Of a stretch of DNA of 64,000 bases, positions 8,937-19,900 are shown in pieces. The stretch comes from Planktothrix rubescens CCAP 1459/22 (GTDB lineage Bacteria; Cyanobacteriota; Cyanobacteriia; Cyanobacteriales; Microcoleaceae): contig LR882958.1 in the NCBI GenBank assembly GCA_904830895.1, positions 4,669,501-4,733,500 of the forward strand. Reading direction: 5' to 3'. Numbering within the stretch: the first letter of the stretch is position 1; the number at the start of each line of letters is the position of its first letter. The translations under genes were made by a program, and so were the position numbers. The notes beneath the pieces were generated by a model, which was not told where the DNA came from, searched no databases, and saw only the letters and a list, made by a program, of their open reading frames with translations.

Positions 8937-10975
8937 AATCCTGTCCTAAATGTGGATTTCCCACCCCCTTACCCCAACAGGGAGAAATTCAAGGAAAACG
9001 GGGACGTTATCGAATTGAACGCTTTATAAATAGTCGAGATCAGAAGCGAATTTATACAGGGATTCAGTTAATAGAAGAACAACCCGTTATAATTCAAGAA
9101 TATTTACTGCCCAAACGTTATTTTAACGAAAAAGAAGCAATTCAAACCCAAATTGCCTTTGAAAATATTAGTGGTATATCCTTAGCTGATGGTAGAATCC
9201 AAACCGGGCGGATTACAGAAGTTATAGAAGCGATTAGCGATCGCAATGATCGGGAACGATGCTATTTAATTACTACTATTAATGATGGCATCACCGCCCG
9301 CACCTATTTAACTCGAAAAGGGGCAATGTCCCCTCGCCAAATGCGTTACTTTACAAACCAAGCACTGCAAAGTTTAGAATACCTTCATGGCCAAAAATTC
9401 CGCTTACCAAACGGCCAAATTCAAGCCAGTTTTGTTCATGGCAATTTGAGCCTTGATAGTGTGTTTATTTCACCTCAAGAACAACTTTATTTTCACGATC
9501 CCCAATTTCGCGTTTATTTGGGGGATTTAGCTCTTTGGGAGCGGTTATTTGATCCCCCTCCCTCTGTGCGTTTAATTCCCACCGTCGCCCAAGATTTAAA
9601 AGCATTAGGTTATGTCTGTTTTTACCTGTTAGCAGGAGGTGAACGAGATTACAATGATCGCTTTTTTGACCCTAGATTAAGTCAAGATTGGGGTAAAACC
9701 GATATCGCCCTGAAGTTGTTTCTATTGCGTTTATTAGAACTCGATATCCCCTTTAGTAGTGCTACAGAAGCCCGTCGCGCCCTGTTAAACTTACCCGAAG
9801 AAAACCTCCTAGACGAGATTTATAGGGATTCTCTACCGACCGAGGAGACCCGTAAACGCCAGAAAAAATGGTGGTGGTGGCTGTTGCTATTTTTCCTTGT
9901 AGGTTTGTTGGTAAGTGGGTTAGCCTGGTGGCTATGGCGGCGACCCGTGGCAATGGCTAAGAATAATACTCCGACTTGCTGTATTAGTGATGTGGCAGGA
10001 GTTCCAACCGGGGAATTTACCTATAGTGGGGAGGAGAATGGGATTTGGAATTATGTGTGGCGACAACCGAATTTGATCAAAAAAGATCAGACCTTAGAAG
10101 CCGAATTTGCCCAACGACGCCCTCAACTTCAGTTAGAATATCTGCCCCAACCTACAGGGGAAAAAGCGATCGCCGAAGTTCAATCAGGAAATGTTGATTT
10201 TGCTATTAGTAGTCTGACCGCAAATCTTCGCAACGACCTCAAGGCGCGAACTTTTGCTTATGACGGTTTGACCGTTTACGTTCCCTTTAGTTATGAACAA
10301 CGGGATTTGTCTCTCCCCAAATATCTTAACGGCCAAATTAGCATTCAACAATTGCAACAACTCTACGCCGGACGCATTACCAACTGGCAACAGTTAGGGG
10401 GGCCAGACTTACCCGTGCGACTGTATATTCCTAAGAGTCAGGAAGCGATTCGTCTTTTTGAGGATCGTGTCCTTCAAGAAGCCGAATTAATTGCACAATT
10501 TAGGAAAATGGTAGAAAAAAGCGATCGCACCTCTCGATCAGGGAATTCTGAGGGGAATATGCCTAAAATAGTACAAATGTCAACTATTCCGGCGTTGCGG
10601 ACTGTTTTGCAAGAGTTTGAAAACGAACAAATAGGGGCGATCGGATTTGGGGCGATCTCTCAAGTATTTGGCCAGTGTTCAGTGTATCCTTTAGCCATAG
10701 GCGATCGCAATAACAACTTCATTCAACCCCTGATCCAAGAAAATCAGCAACCCATTGATCCGACTACGGATTTGTGCGGTCAAAAAGGCAGTTATTACCC
10801 AGATTACCAAGCCTTTCAGACAGGTAATTATCCCCTAGCCTATCCCCTAGCCGTTATTTTCAGGCGCGATAACCGTCGAGAGGCCATCGGTGATCGATTT
10901 GCCGAAATCTTAAACACCCAAGAAAGTCAGGAATTACTCAGTAAAACAGGTATTACACCTATTTTTAATCCATGA
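8897..10975 (+). CDS. Membrane pseudokinase fused to a PstS-like substrate-binding domain
   Basis: The open frame has 692 residues from a GTG inside the palindrome, which is an unlikely start. Domains: second Cys pair SCPKCGFP; kinase-like domain to about residue 310; one transmembrane helix (about 324-346, WWWWLLLFFLVGLL and following); then a phosphate-binding-protein-like domain (about 360-690; QPTGEKAIAEVQSGNVDFAI, then LQQLYAGRITNWQQLGG). Catalytic residues of protein kinases appear lost: the VAIK lysine is replaced in VIIQEY, HRD reads HGN (VHGNLSLDSVFI), and DFG reads DLA. This predicts a pseudokinase on the cytosolic side and a ligand-binding domain across the membrane. A role as CIS sensor or anchor is an inference from location. 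Confidence 0.75.
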   Translation: MHGGLGGADNPEIKSCPKCGFPTPLPQQGEIQGKRGRYRIERFINSRDQKRIYTGIQLIEEQPVIIQEYLLPKRYFNEKEAIQTQIAFENISGISLADGRIQTGRITEVIEAISDRNDRERCYLITTINDGITARTYLTRKGAMSPRQMRYFTNQALQSLEYLHGQKFRLPNGQIQASFVHGNLSLDSVFISPQEQLYFHDPQFRVYLGDLALWERLFDPPPSVRLIPTVAQDLKALGYVCFYLLAGGERDYNDRFFDPRLSQDWGKTDIALKLFLLRLLELDIPFSSATEARRALLNLPEENLLDEIYRDSLPTEETRKRQKKWWWWLLLFFLVGLLVSGLAWWLWRRPVAMAKNNTPTCCISDVAGVPTGEFTYSGEENGIWNYVWRQPNLIKKDQTLEAEFAQRRPQLQLEYLPQPTGEKAIAEVQSGNVDFAISSLTANLRNDLKARTFAYDGLTVYVPFSYEQRDLSLPKYLNGQISIQQLQQLYAGRITNWQQLGGPDLPVRLYIPKSQEAIRLFEDRVLQEAELIAQFRKMVEKSDRTSRSGNSEGNMPKIVQMSTIPALRTVLQEFENEQIGAIGFGAISQVFGQCSVYPLAIGDRNNNFIQPLIQENQQPIDPTTDLCGQKGSYYPDYQAFQTGNYPLAYPLAVIFRRDNRREAIGDRFAEILNTQESQELLSKTGITPIFNP

Positions 10976-11081
10976 AATCCGTGAAATCCGCGAAATCCGC
11001 GATCAAGATTCGACCTTTAGTTAATACCCACCCCCATCCCGATTTTCTATACTAGATCTAATTAGCAGAGGTTCGCTTATT

Positions 11082-11333
11082 ATGGCATTCAATCAAGACA
11101 TTCCGCCGAATTGGAAACCCATCAGCGAATTAAATGCTCCTGCGGGTTACGGCGCCTCAGCTAAAATTCAAAGCAATCAGTCTGATAGCAACTCGGAAAA
11201 TAATTTTGATCACCTCTGCAATATTGCGGTCGAAATCAGAAACGACCCTTTAAAAATGCGGTTGTTAGCTGACCGAATTTATGAAATGATGTTAGAAGAT
11301 TTACGTTGGCAAAAAGAACGTAGTAGGAATTAG
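11082..11333 (+). CDS. Small CIS-locus protein
   Basis: 83 residues; ATG at 11082 with AGAGG upstream. The N-terminal half is Pro/Ser/Asn-rich and probably unstructured. The C-terminal half is helical, ending LLADRIYEMMLEDLRWQKER. The same pattern (L-A-x-x-I-Y, then E-R) ends the giant repeat protein two genes downstream. It sits 30-45 bp before the tube gene, so the two are probably co-transcribed. I do not recognise a named family. Confidence 0.65.
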   Translation: MAFNQDIPPNWKPISELNAPAGYGASAKIQSNQSDSNSENNFDHLCNIAVEIRNDPLKMRLLADRIYEMMLEDLRWQKERSRN

Positions 11334-11378
11334 GAATTAGGAATTACGAATTAATTATAGAGGTTGAATATCAAAATC

Positions 11379-11873
11379 ATGCAAAAAAATTATATTACCG
11401 TTAATCGTTTCTATGTTGAAATGGAAAGCGAAGTTAAAGCCTCCTTTACTGATTGTTCAGGTTTAGGAGTTAATGTTAAAAAAGAAACCTATTTAGAAGG
11501 GGGTGTTAACGATCAACAAAGAATTATTTTAGGCCATGCTGAATTTACCGATGTCACTCTCAAACGTGGAATGACTAATGATTTAATATTCTGGACATGG
11601 ATTAATTCTGTTCTAAGTGATATACCAAAAAGCCGTCGAAATGTTAATATATTGCTCTTTAATCAAGCTGGAGAAACCATGCTGTGTTGGACATTAATTG
11701 GTGCAGTTCCAATTAGTTGGAAAGCCCCTGGATTTCAATCCGATGGTAATTCAGTTGCGATTGAAGAATTAACCTTAGCCTATGAAGGTTTAAAAGTGAG
11801 AACCAACCAAGGAGGAGGTCGTGCTAGTGTTGGTTTAAGTCGAGGTAGTGTTGGGTTTTTTCCTAATAATTAG
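11379..11873 (+). CDS. CIS/phage tail tube protein (T4 gp19-like)
   Basis: 164 residues from ATG 11379; a TTG at 11364 would add five residues but leaves no room for the GAGG at 11360. Features of the conserved phage tail-tube family: NRFYVEMESEVKASFTDCSG near the start, KKETYLEGGVNDQQRIILG, the LKRGMTNDLIFWTW motif, and the IEELTLAYEGL strand near the end. It should polymerise into the inner tube of the contractile particle. Only one tube gene is in the window, while Afp/PVC-type loci usually have two or more. No sheath gene is adjacent. Confidence 0.9.
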   Translation: MQKNYITVNRFYVEMESEVKASFTDCSGLGVNVKKETYLEGGVNDQQRIILGHAEFTDVTLKRGMTNDLIFWTWINSVLSDIPKSRRNVNILLFNQAGETMLCWTLIGAVPISWKAPGFQSDGNSVAIEELTLAYEGLKVRTNQGGGRASVGLSRGSVGFFPNN

Positions 11874-11888
11874 ACAGGTATTTTATTG

Positions 11889-14800
11889 ATGGCTGAGTCG
11901 ATGTATAATCAACAGAATATTAATCAAAAAAGTACAGAAACACCCACAGAAGAAGACGCTCTAGGAATTAAAAATCCTCTTTTGACCCCAACGACCTTGG
12001 GACAGAACTTTTTGTCCCTACAATCAATATCACCTCTGGGCTCACGGTCAATTAACCTAATAAATTGGTCATTAATTTCTCCCAATCAAACCCTATTACA
12101 AAACTTTCAGGATAATGAAAATTGGCAGGATTCTTCAATAAGTGAATTTCGACCCTTTAGCAAAAATTCATTAACTGAAAATTCACCAATTATTGAACCA
12201 CAATCTGACAAAACTTTACCATCTTCAGTCCCAATTCAACTATCATCAGAATTACCGATACAGCAACCACCAGAAACCTCATTTATCGATTCAGAATCAC
12301 CCATACCACAACCACCAGAAACCCCATCCTCTGACTCAGAATCACCCATAGGACAAACAGAAAATATTTTTCCTTTTCAGATAGATCAAAAAACACGAAG
12401 AAACTCTGTTATTCAAAATAGTAAAAGTTCTATATCTCATTTCTTTCAAAAAAAATCAGAATTTCCCAGAGAAAAAATATCCCAAGAAAATGTTAATAAA
12501 TTAACAAAAAAATCAGCAGAAAATCAGGATATATCAACAACAGAAGAATCGGTTATTAATTCTATAGAAACTAATGATTTACAAACAATTAATCCTACAG
12601 ATATTCCTAACCCAGAAATTCCCGTTTCAACTCTTCAGAAACAACCGGATTCCACAATTGATAATATTCCCCAAACTGAATCAGTATCAACAATTAATCC
12701 TACAGATATTCCTAACCCAGAAATTCCCGTTTCAACTCTCCAAAAACAATCGGATTCCACAATTGATAATATTCCCCAAACTGAATCAGTATCAACAATT
12801 AATCCTACAGATATTCCTAACCCAGAAATTCCCGTTTCAACTCTCCAAAAACAATCGGATTCCACAATTGATAACCTTCCTCAAACTGAATCAGTATCAA
12901 CAATTAATCCTACAGATATTATTAACCCAGAAATTCCCGTTTCAACTCTCCAGAAACAACCGGATTCTACAATTGATAACCTTCCTCAAACTGAATCAGT
13001 ATCAACAATTAATCCTACAGATATTCTTAACCCAGAAATTCCCGTTTCAACTCTCCAGAAACAACCGGATTCTACAATTGATAACCTTCCTCAAACTGAA
13101 TCAGTATCAACAATTAATCCTACAGATATTCTTAACCCAGAAATTCCCGTTTCAACTCTCCAGAAACAACCGGATTCTACCGTTGATAACATTCCCCAAA
13201 CTGAATCAGTATCAACAATTAATCCTACAGATATTATTAACCCAGAAATTCCTGTTTCAACTCTCCAGAAACAATCGGATTCCGCATCAGTAATTAATCC
13301 CACGGGTATTCTTAACCCAGAAATTCCCGTTTCAACTCTCCAAAAACAACCGGAATCAGTATCAGTAATTAATCCCACGGATATTCTTAACCCAGAAATT
13401 CCCGTTTCAACTCTCCAGAAACAACCGGATTCCGCATCAGTAATTAATCCCACTGGTATTGTTACACCAGAAATTCCCGTTTCAACTCTTCAAAAACAAC
13501 CGGATTCCACCGTTGATAACCTTCCCCAAACTGAATCAGTATCAACAATTAATCCTACAGATATTATTAACCCAGAAATTCCTGTTTCAACTCTCCAAAA
13601 ACAATCGGATTCCGCAATTGATAACCTTCCTCAAACTGAATCAGTATCAACAATTAATCCTACAGATATTCTTAACCCAGAAATTCTCGTTTCAACTCTC
13701 CAAAAACAACCGGATTCCACCGTTGATAACCTTCCTCAAACTGAATCAGTATCAACAATTAATCCCACGGGTATTGTTACACCAGAAATTCCTGTTTCAA
13801 CTCTTCAAAAACAACCGGATTCCACCGTTGATAACCTTCCCCAAACTGAATCAGTATCAACAATTAATCCCACGGATATTCTTAACCCAGAAATTCCCGT
13901 TTCAAATCTCCAGAAACAATCGGATTCCGCAATTGATAACCTTCCCCAAACTGAATCAGTATCAGTAATTAATCCTACAGATATTCTTAACCCAGAAATT
14001 CCCGTTTCAACTCTCCAGAAACAACCGGATTCTACCGTTGATAACATTCCCCAAACTGAATCAGTATCAACAATTAATCCTACAGATATTCCTAACCCAG
14101 AAATTCCCGTTTCAACTCTTCAGAAACAACCGGATTCCGCATCAACAATTAATCCCACGGATATTCTTAACCCAGAAATTCCCGTTTCAACTCTCCAGAA
14201 ACAACCGGATTCCGCATCAGTAATTAATCCCACTGGTATTGTTACACCAGAAATTCCCGTTTCAACTCTTCAAAAACAACCGGATTCCACCGTTGATAAC
14301 CTTCCCCAAACTGAATCAGTATCAACAATTAATCCTACAGATATTATTAACCCAGAAATTCCTGTTTCAACTCTTCAAAAACAACCGGATTCCGCAATTG
14401 ATAACCTTCCTCAAACTGAATCAGTATCAACAATTAATCCTACAGATATTCTTAACCCAGAAATTCTCGTTTCAACTCTCCAAAAACAACCGGATTCCAC
14501 CGTTGATAACCTTCCTCAAACTGAATCAGTATCAACAATTAATCCCACGGGTATTGTTACACCAGAAATTCCTGTTTCAACTCTTCAAAAACAACCGGAT
14601 TCCACAATTGATAACCTTCCTCAAACTGAATCAGTATCAACAATTAATCCCACAGATATTCTTAACCCAGAAATTCCCGTTTCAACTCTTCAGAAACAAC
14701 CGGATTCCGCATCAACAATTAATCCCACGGATATTCTTAACCCAGAAATTCCTGTTTCAACTCTCCAGAAACAACCGGATTCCGCATCAGTAATTAATCC

Positions 14801-15635
14801 CACTGGTATTGTTACACCAGAAATTCCCGTTTCAACTCTTCAAAAACAACCGGATTCCACAATTGATAACCTTCCCCAAACTGAATCAGTATCAGTAATT
14901 AATCCTACAGATATTGTTACACCAGAAATTCCTGTTTCAACTCTTCAAAAACAACCGGATTCCACAATTGATAACCTTCCCCAAACTGAATCAGTATCAG
15001 TAATTAATCCTACAGATATTGTTACACCAGAAATTCCCGTTTCAACTCTCCAAAAACAATCGGATTCCACAATTGATAATATTCCCCAAACTGAATCAGT
15101 ATCAACAATTAATCCTACAGATATTCCTAACCCAGAAATTCCCGTTTCAACTCTCCAAAAACAATCGGATTCCACAATTGATAACCTTCCTCAAACTGAA
15201 TCAGTATCAACAATTAATCCTACAGATATTATTAACCCAGAAATTCCCGTTTCAACTCTCCAGAAACAACCGGATTCTACAATTGATAACCTTCCTCAAA
15301 CTGAATCAGTATCAACAATTAATCCTACAGATATTCTTAACCCAGAAATTCCCGTTTCAACTCTCCAGAAACAACCGGATTCTACCGTTGATAACATTCC
15401 CCAAACTGAATCAGTATCAACAATTAATCCTACAGATATTATTAACCCAGAAATTCCCGTTTCAACTCTCCAGAAACAACCGGATTCTACCGTTGATAAC
15501 ATTCCCCAAACTGAATCAGTATCAACAATTAATCCTACAGATATTATTAACCCAGAAATTCCTGTTTCAACTCTCCAGAAACAATCGGATTCCGCATCAG
15601 TAATTAATCCCACGGGTATTCTTAATGGGACTTAA
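11889..15635 (+). CDS. Giant Pro/Ser/Thr/Gln-rich repeat protein, 5' fragment truncated by an IS
   Basis: ATG at 11889 (a TTG at 11886 also fits). This fragment reads 1248 residues and ends in the IS at 15633-15635, after only two IS-encoded residues (GT). Residues 1-240 are unique and low in order, with short PPETP/DSESPI repeats. From nt 12585 come 31 tandem repeats: NPEIPVSTLQKQPDS, then TIDNLPQTES, then VSTINPTDI, 35 residues per long unit; short units (25 residues) lack the middle ten. The sequence should be disordered. It lies between the tube and the tube-initiator genes. I do not know a family for it. Linker, fibre, tape-measure or cargo roles are all open. Confidence 0.75.
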   Translation: MAESMYNQQNINQKSTETPTEEDALGIKNPLLTPTTLGQNFLSLQSISPLGSRSINLINWSLISPNQTLLQNFQDNENWQDSSISEFRPFSKNSLTENSPIIEPQSDKTLPSSVPIQLSSELPIQQPPETSFIDSESPIPQPPETPSSDSESPIGQTENIFPFQIDQKTRRNSVIQNSKSSISHFFQKKSEFPREKISQENVNKLTKKSAENQDISTTEESVINSIETNDLQTINPTDIPNPEIPVSTLQKQPDSTIDNIPQTESVSTINPTDIPNPEIPVSTLQKQSDSTIDNIPQTESVSTINPTDIPNPEIPVSTLQKQSDSTIDNLPQTESVSTINPTDIINPEIPVSTLQKQPDSTIDNLPQTESVSTINPTDILNPEIPVSTLQKQPDSTIDNLPQTESVSTINPTDILNPEIPVSTLQKQPDSTVDNIPQTESVSTINPTDIINPEIPVSTLQKQSDSASVINPTGILNPEIPVSTLQKQPESVSVINPTDILNPEIPVSTLQKQPDSASVINPTGIVTPEIPVSTLQKQPDSTVDNLPQTESVSTINPTDIINPEIPVSTLQKQSDSAIDNLPQTESVSTINPTDILNPEILVSTLQKQPDSTVDNLPQTESVSTINPTGIVTPEIPVSTLQKQPDSTVDNLPQTESVSTINPTDILNPEIPVSNLQKQSDSAIDNLPQTESVSVINPTDILNPEIPVSTLQKQPDSTVDNIPQTESVSTINPTDIPNPEIPVSTLQKQPDSASTINPTDILNPEIPVSTLQKQPDSASVINPTGIVTPEIPVSTLQKQPDSTVDNLPQTESVSTINPTDIINPEIPVSTLQKQPDSAIDNLPQTESVSTINPTDILNPEILVSTLQKQPDSTVDNLPQTESVSTINPTGIVTPEIPVSTLQKQPDSTIDNLPQTESVSTINPTDILNPEIPVSTLQKQPDSASTINPTDILNPEIPVSTLQKQPDSASVINPTGIVTPEIPVSTLQKQPDSTIDNLPQTESVSVINPTDIVTPEIPVSTLQKQPDSTIDNLPQTESVSVINPTDIVTPEIPVSTLQKQSDSTIDNIPQTESVSTINPTDIPNPEIPVSTLQKQSDSTIDNLPQTESVSTINPTDIINPEIPVSTLQKQPDSTIDNLPQTESVSTINPTDILNPEIPVSTLQKQPDSTVDNIPQTESVSTINPTDIINPEIPVSTLQKQPDSTVDNIPQTESVSTINPTDIINPEIPVSTLQKQSDSASVINPTGILNGT
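12585..15621 (+). repeat. 105-/75-bp tandem repeats, first block (31 units)
   Basis: By reading PEI(P/L)VS(T/N)LQKQ occurrences I count 31 units, 23 of 105 bp and 8 of 75 bp. Summed lengths agree with the coordinates. Variation is concentrated at a few positions (IPN/IIN/ILN/IVT before PEI; PDS/SDS/PES after LQKQ; STIDN/STVDN/SAIDN/SAS). Blocks of several units are duplicated nearly exactly, e.g. 13440-13800 resembles 14215-14580. Confidence 0.95.
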
Positions 15636-16985
15636 ACAAAAATAAGGGAAGAAATAGATGATAATGATTATGTAGCAAGCACATAACATTCAAGAATAAC
15701 GAATGAAAGAGACAACCCCGGCAGCGATGCCCCCCTGCTTTGACCGATGGTGTCAAAGATTTGACGATATATTTGGTCATCTTGCCCAAAAACGGGAATT
15801 TAGGAACTATTTAGGGGGATTATTGGGAGAAAGTGAGCGAAAAAACCTGTCGCAAATGGCGAATAACTCCGTAGGAGTAGCTTACCACCGATTACACCAC
15901 TTTTTAACCGAAGCTCCCTGGTTAGCAATGAAACTGAATCAGCGTCGCCTGGAGGTGATGAATCAGTGTAAGCAAACCCAGATTAGTCGGGGATTTGCCC
16001 TAATTATTGATGATTCAGGACATCGAAAAAGCGGGAACTTTACTGATGGAGTGGGACGACAATACATCGGAGAAATCGGAAAAACCGACAATGGAATCGT
16101 AGCAGTAACGAGCCATCTATACGATGGCAAAAAAAGCCTACCATTAGATATAGAATTATATCAAAAAGCCGAGTCATTACCGTCAGGAAAAGCTGACCCG
16201 GAATTTAAAAAGAAACCGGAAATAGCATTAGAATTAATAGAAAGGAGCTTAGAGAGAGGATATCAACCGGGAATTGTGCTAACAGATGCCGGGTATGGAA
16301 ATAACACAAATTTTTTACAAGAGTTAGAGAAAAAAAGATTAAAATATATAGGGGGAGTCGCCAAGAATCGAAAGGTAATCCTCAAAAAGGGGGAAGATAA
16401 AACAGAGGAAACTCGATTAGATAATTTAGCCAAATCGTTGCCCCAAGGAGCTTTTAGTGAAATTCAACTCCAACTAGAAAAACCCAGAACTGTGTGGGTA
16501 GCAACAAAAGAAATTGAATTATCAAAGTATGCAGGGAAGAAAGTAATAGCCATCGTCATGAATGCTGCCACTTTCGACCAAGCCAGTGATATTGATTATT
16601 TAATGACTAATGTTGAGGCATCAAAAGCCACAGGAGAATGGATAGTAACGACCTATTCACAAAGAAATTGGATAGAAGTTTTTTACAGGGAAGCTAAGGG
16701 TTGGTTGGGGCTGAAAGAATATCAAGTCCGAGATAAAAGAAGTCTAATCAGACATTGGATTTTGGTATTTTGTGCCTATACTTTTATTCTCTGGCATAGT
16801 TTAACTGGAGGGTTAAGACGTCGATGGGCTAACAAACCTTTAAACACATTTGCTGATGCCCTTGAAGCCTTCCGCACAGCGATTTCCTTTCGATTTGTGG
16901 AGTGGCTCCAGAATAATAGGGATGTATTTGCAGCCTACAAAGCAAGTTTAGGCTTGATTTGGGCTTGATTTTTGTTTAAGTCCCA
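15626..16985 (+). mobile_element. IS701-family insertion sequence, complete
   Basis: 1360 bp with perfect 18-bp terminal inverted repeats TGGGACTTAAACAAAAAT, flanked by a 4-bp target duplication TTAA (15622-15625 and 16986-16989). IS701-family elements make 4-bp duplications. Removing the element and one TTAA restores the repeat reading frame exactly (ATT CTT AAC CCA GAA). Perfect ends and target duplication suggest recent insertion. Confidence 0.95.
15703..16968 (+). CDS. IS701-family transposase
   Basis: 421 residues, ATG at 15703, intact. It has the DDE arrangement of IS4/IS701 transposases: first Asp in FALIIDDSGHRKSG, second Asp in IVLTDAGYGNN, and Glu in VFYREAKGWLGLKEYQVRDK, followed by the hydrophobic RHWILVFCAYTFILWHSL. 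It fills almost the whole element between the inverted repeats. It probably catalyses cut-and-paste movement of this IS. Confidence 0.95.
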   Translation: MKETTPAAMPPCFDRWCQRFDDIFGHLAQKREFRNYLGGLLGESERKNLSQMANNSVGVAYHRLHHFLTEAPWLAMKLNQRRLEVMNQCKQTQISRGFALIIDDSGHRKSGNFTDGVGRQYIGEIGKTDNGIVAVTSHLYDGKKSLPLDIELYQKAESLPSGKADPEFKKKPEIALELIERSLERGYQPGIVLTDAGYGNNTNFLQELEKKRLKYIGGVAKNRKVILKKGEDKTEETRLDNLAKSLPQGAFSEIQLQLEKPRTVWVATKEIELSKYAGKKVIAIVMNAATFDQASDIDYLMTNVEASKATGEWIVTTYSQRNWIEVFYREAKGWLGLKEYQVRDKRSLIRHWILVFCAYTFILWHSLTGGLRRRWANKPLNTFADALEAFRTAISFRFVEWLQNNRDVFAAYKASLGLIWA

Positions 16986-16989
16986 TTAA

Positions 16990-19900
16990 CCCAGAAATTC
17001 CCGTTTCAACTCTCCAAAAACAACCGGAATCAGTATCAGTAATTAATCCCACGGATATTCTTAACCCAGAAATTCCCGTTTCAACTCTCCAAAAACAACC
17101 GGATTCCACAATTGATAACCTTCCTCAAACTGAATCAGTATCAACAATTAATCCTACAGATATTCTTAACCCAGAAATTCCCGTTTCAACTCTCCAAAAA
17201 CAACCGGAATCAGTATCAGTAATTAATCCCACAGATATTCCTAACCCAGAAATTCCCATTTCAACTCTCCAAAAACAACTGGATTCCACCGTTGATAACC
17301 TTCCCCAAACGGAATCAGTATCAGCAATTAATCCTACAGATATTATTAACCCAGAAATTCCTGTTTCAACTCTCCAAAAACAATCGGATTCCGCAATTGA
17401 TAACCTTCCCCAAACTGAATCAGTATCAGTAATTAATCCTACAGATATTATTAACCCAGAAATTCCCGTTTCAACTCTCCAAAAACAACCGGATTCCACA
17501 ATTGATAACATTTCTCAAACGGAATCAGTATCAACAATTAATCCTACAGATATTCTTAACCCAGAAATTCCCTTTTCAAATCTCCAGAAACAATCGGAAT
17601 CAGTATCAGTAATTAATCCCACGGATATTCTTAACCCAGAAATTCCTGTTTCAACTCTCCAGAAACAACCGGAATCAGTATCAGTAATTAATCCCACGGA
17701 TATTCTTAACCCAGAAATTCCCGTTTCAACTCTCCAAAAACAACCGGATTCCACAATTGATAACCTTCCTCAAACTGAATCAGTATCAACAATTAATCCT
17801 ACAGATATTCTTAACCCAGAAATTCCCGTTTCAACTCTCCAAAAACAACCGGAATCAGTATCAGTAATTAATCCCACGGATATTCTTAACCCAGAAATTC
17901 CCGTTTCAACTCTTCAGAAACAACCGGATTCCACAATTGATAATATTCCCCAAACGGAATCAGTATCAACAATTAATCCTACAGATATTCTTAACCCAGA
18001 AATTCCCGTTTCAACTCTCCAAAAACAATCGGATTCCGCATCAACAATTAATCCCACGGATATTCCTAACCCAGAAATTCCCGTTTCAACTCTCCAAAAA
18101 CAACCGGATTCCACCGTTGATAACCTTCCCCAAACTGAATCAGTATCAACAATTAATCCTACAGATATTATTAACCCAGAAATTCCCGTTTCAACTCTCC
18201 AGAAACAACCGGATTCCGCATCAACAATTAATCCCACGGGTATTCCTAACCCAGAAATTCCCGTTTCAACTCTTCAGAAACAACCGGATTCCACAATTGA
18301 TAACCTTCCTCAAACTGAATCAGTATCAACAATTAATCCCACAGATATTCTTAACCCAGAAATTCCCGTTTCAACTCTTCAGAAACAACCGGATTCCGCA
18401 TCAACAATTAATCCCACGGATATTCTTAACCCAGAAATTCCCGTTTCAACTCTCCAGAAACAACCGGATTCCGCATCAGTAATTAATCCCACTGGTATTG
18501 TTACACCAGAAATTCCCGTTTCAACTCTTCAAAAACAACCGGATTCCACAATTGATAACCTTCCCCAAACTGAATCAGTATCAGTAATTAATCCTACAGA
18601 TATTGTTACACCAGAAATTCCTGTTTCAACTCTTCAAAAACAACCGGATTCCACAATTGATAACCTTCCCCAAACTGAATCAGTATCAGTAATTAATCCT
18701 ACAGATATTGTTACACCAGAAATTCCTGTTTCAACTCTTCAAAAACAACCGGATTCCACAATTGATAACCTTCCTCAAACTGAATCAGTATCAACAATTA
18801 ATCCTACAGATATTATTAACCCAGAAATTCCTGTTTCAACTCTCCAAAAACAATCGGAATCAGTATCAGTAATTAATCCCACGGATATTCTTAACCCAGA
18901 AATCCCCGTTTCAACTCTCCAAAAACAACCGGATTCCACAATTGATAATATTCCCCAAAAGGAATCAGTATCAACAATTAATCCTACAGATATTCTTAAC
19001 CCAGAAATTCCTGTTTCAACTCTTCAGAAACAACCGGATTCCGCATCAACAATTAATCCCACGGGTATTCCTAACCCAGAAATTCCTGTTTCAACTCTCC
19101 AAAAACAACCGGATTCCACAATTGATAACCTTCCTCAAACTGAATCAGTATCAACAATTAATCCTACAGATATTATTAACCCAGAAATTCCTGTTTCAAC
19201 TCTCCAAAAACAATCGGAATCAGTATCAGTAATTAATCCCACGGATATTCTTAACCCAGAAATTCCTGTTTCAACTCTCCAGAAACAACCGGATTCCACC
19301 GTTGATAACATTCCCCAAACTGAATCAGTATCAACAATTAATCCTACAGATATTATTAACCCAGAAATTCCCGTTTCAACTCTTCAGAAACAACCGGATT
19401 CCACAATTGATAATATTCCCCAAACGGAATCAGTATCAACAATTAATCCTACAGATATTCTTAACCCAGAAATTCCCGTTTCAACTCTCCAAAAACAACC
19501 GGATTCCACAATTGATAACCTTCCCCAAACGGAATCAGTATCAACAATTAATCCTACAGATATTCTTAACCCAGAAATTCCCGTTTCAACTCTCCAAAAA
19601 CAACCGGATTCCACAATTGATAACCTTCCCCAAACGGAATCAGTATCAACAATTAATCCTACAGATATTATTAACCCAGAAATTCCCGTTTCAACTCTCC
19701 AAAAACAACCGGATTCCACAATTGATAATATTCCCCAAACGGAATCAGTATCAACAATTAATCCTACAGATATTCTTAACCCAGAAATTCCCTTTTCAAC
19801 TCTCCAAAAACAATCGGATTCCACCGTTGATAACCTTCCTCAAACTGAATCAGTATCAACAATTAATCCTACAGATATTCCTAACCCAGAAATTCCCGTT

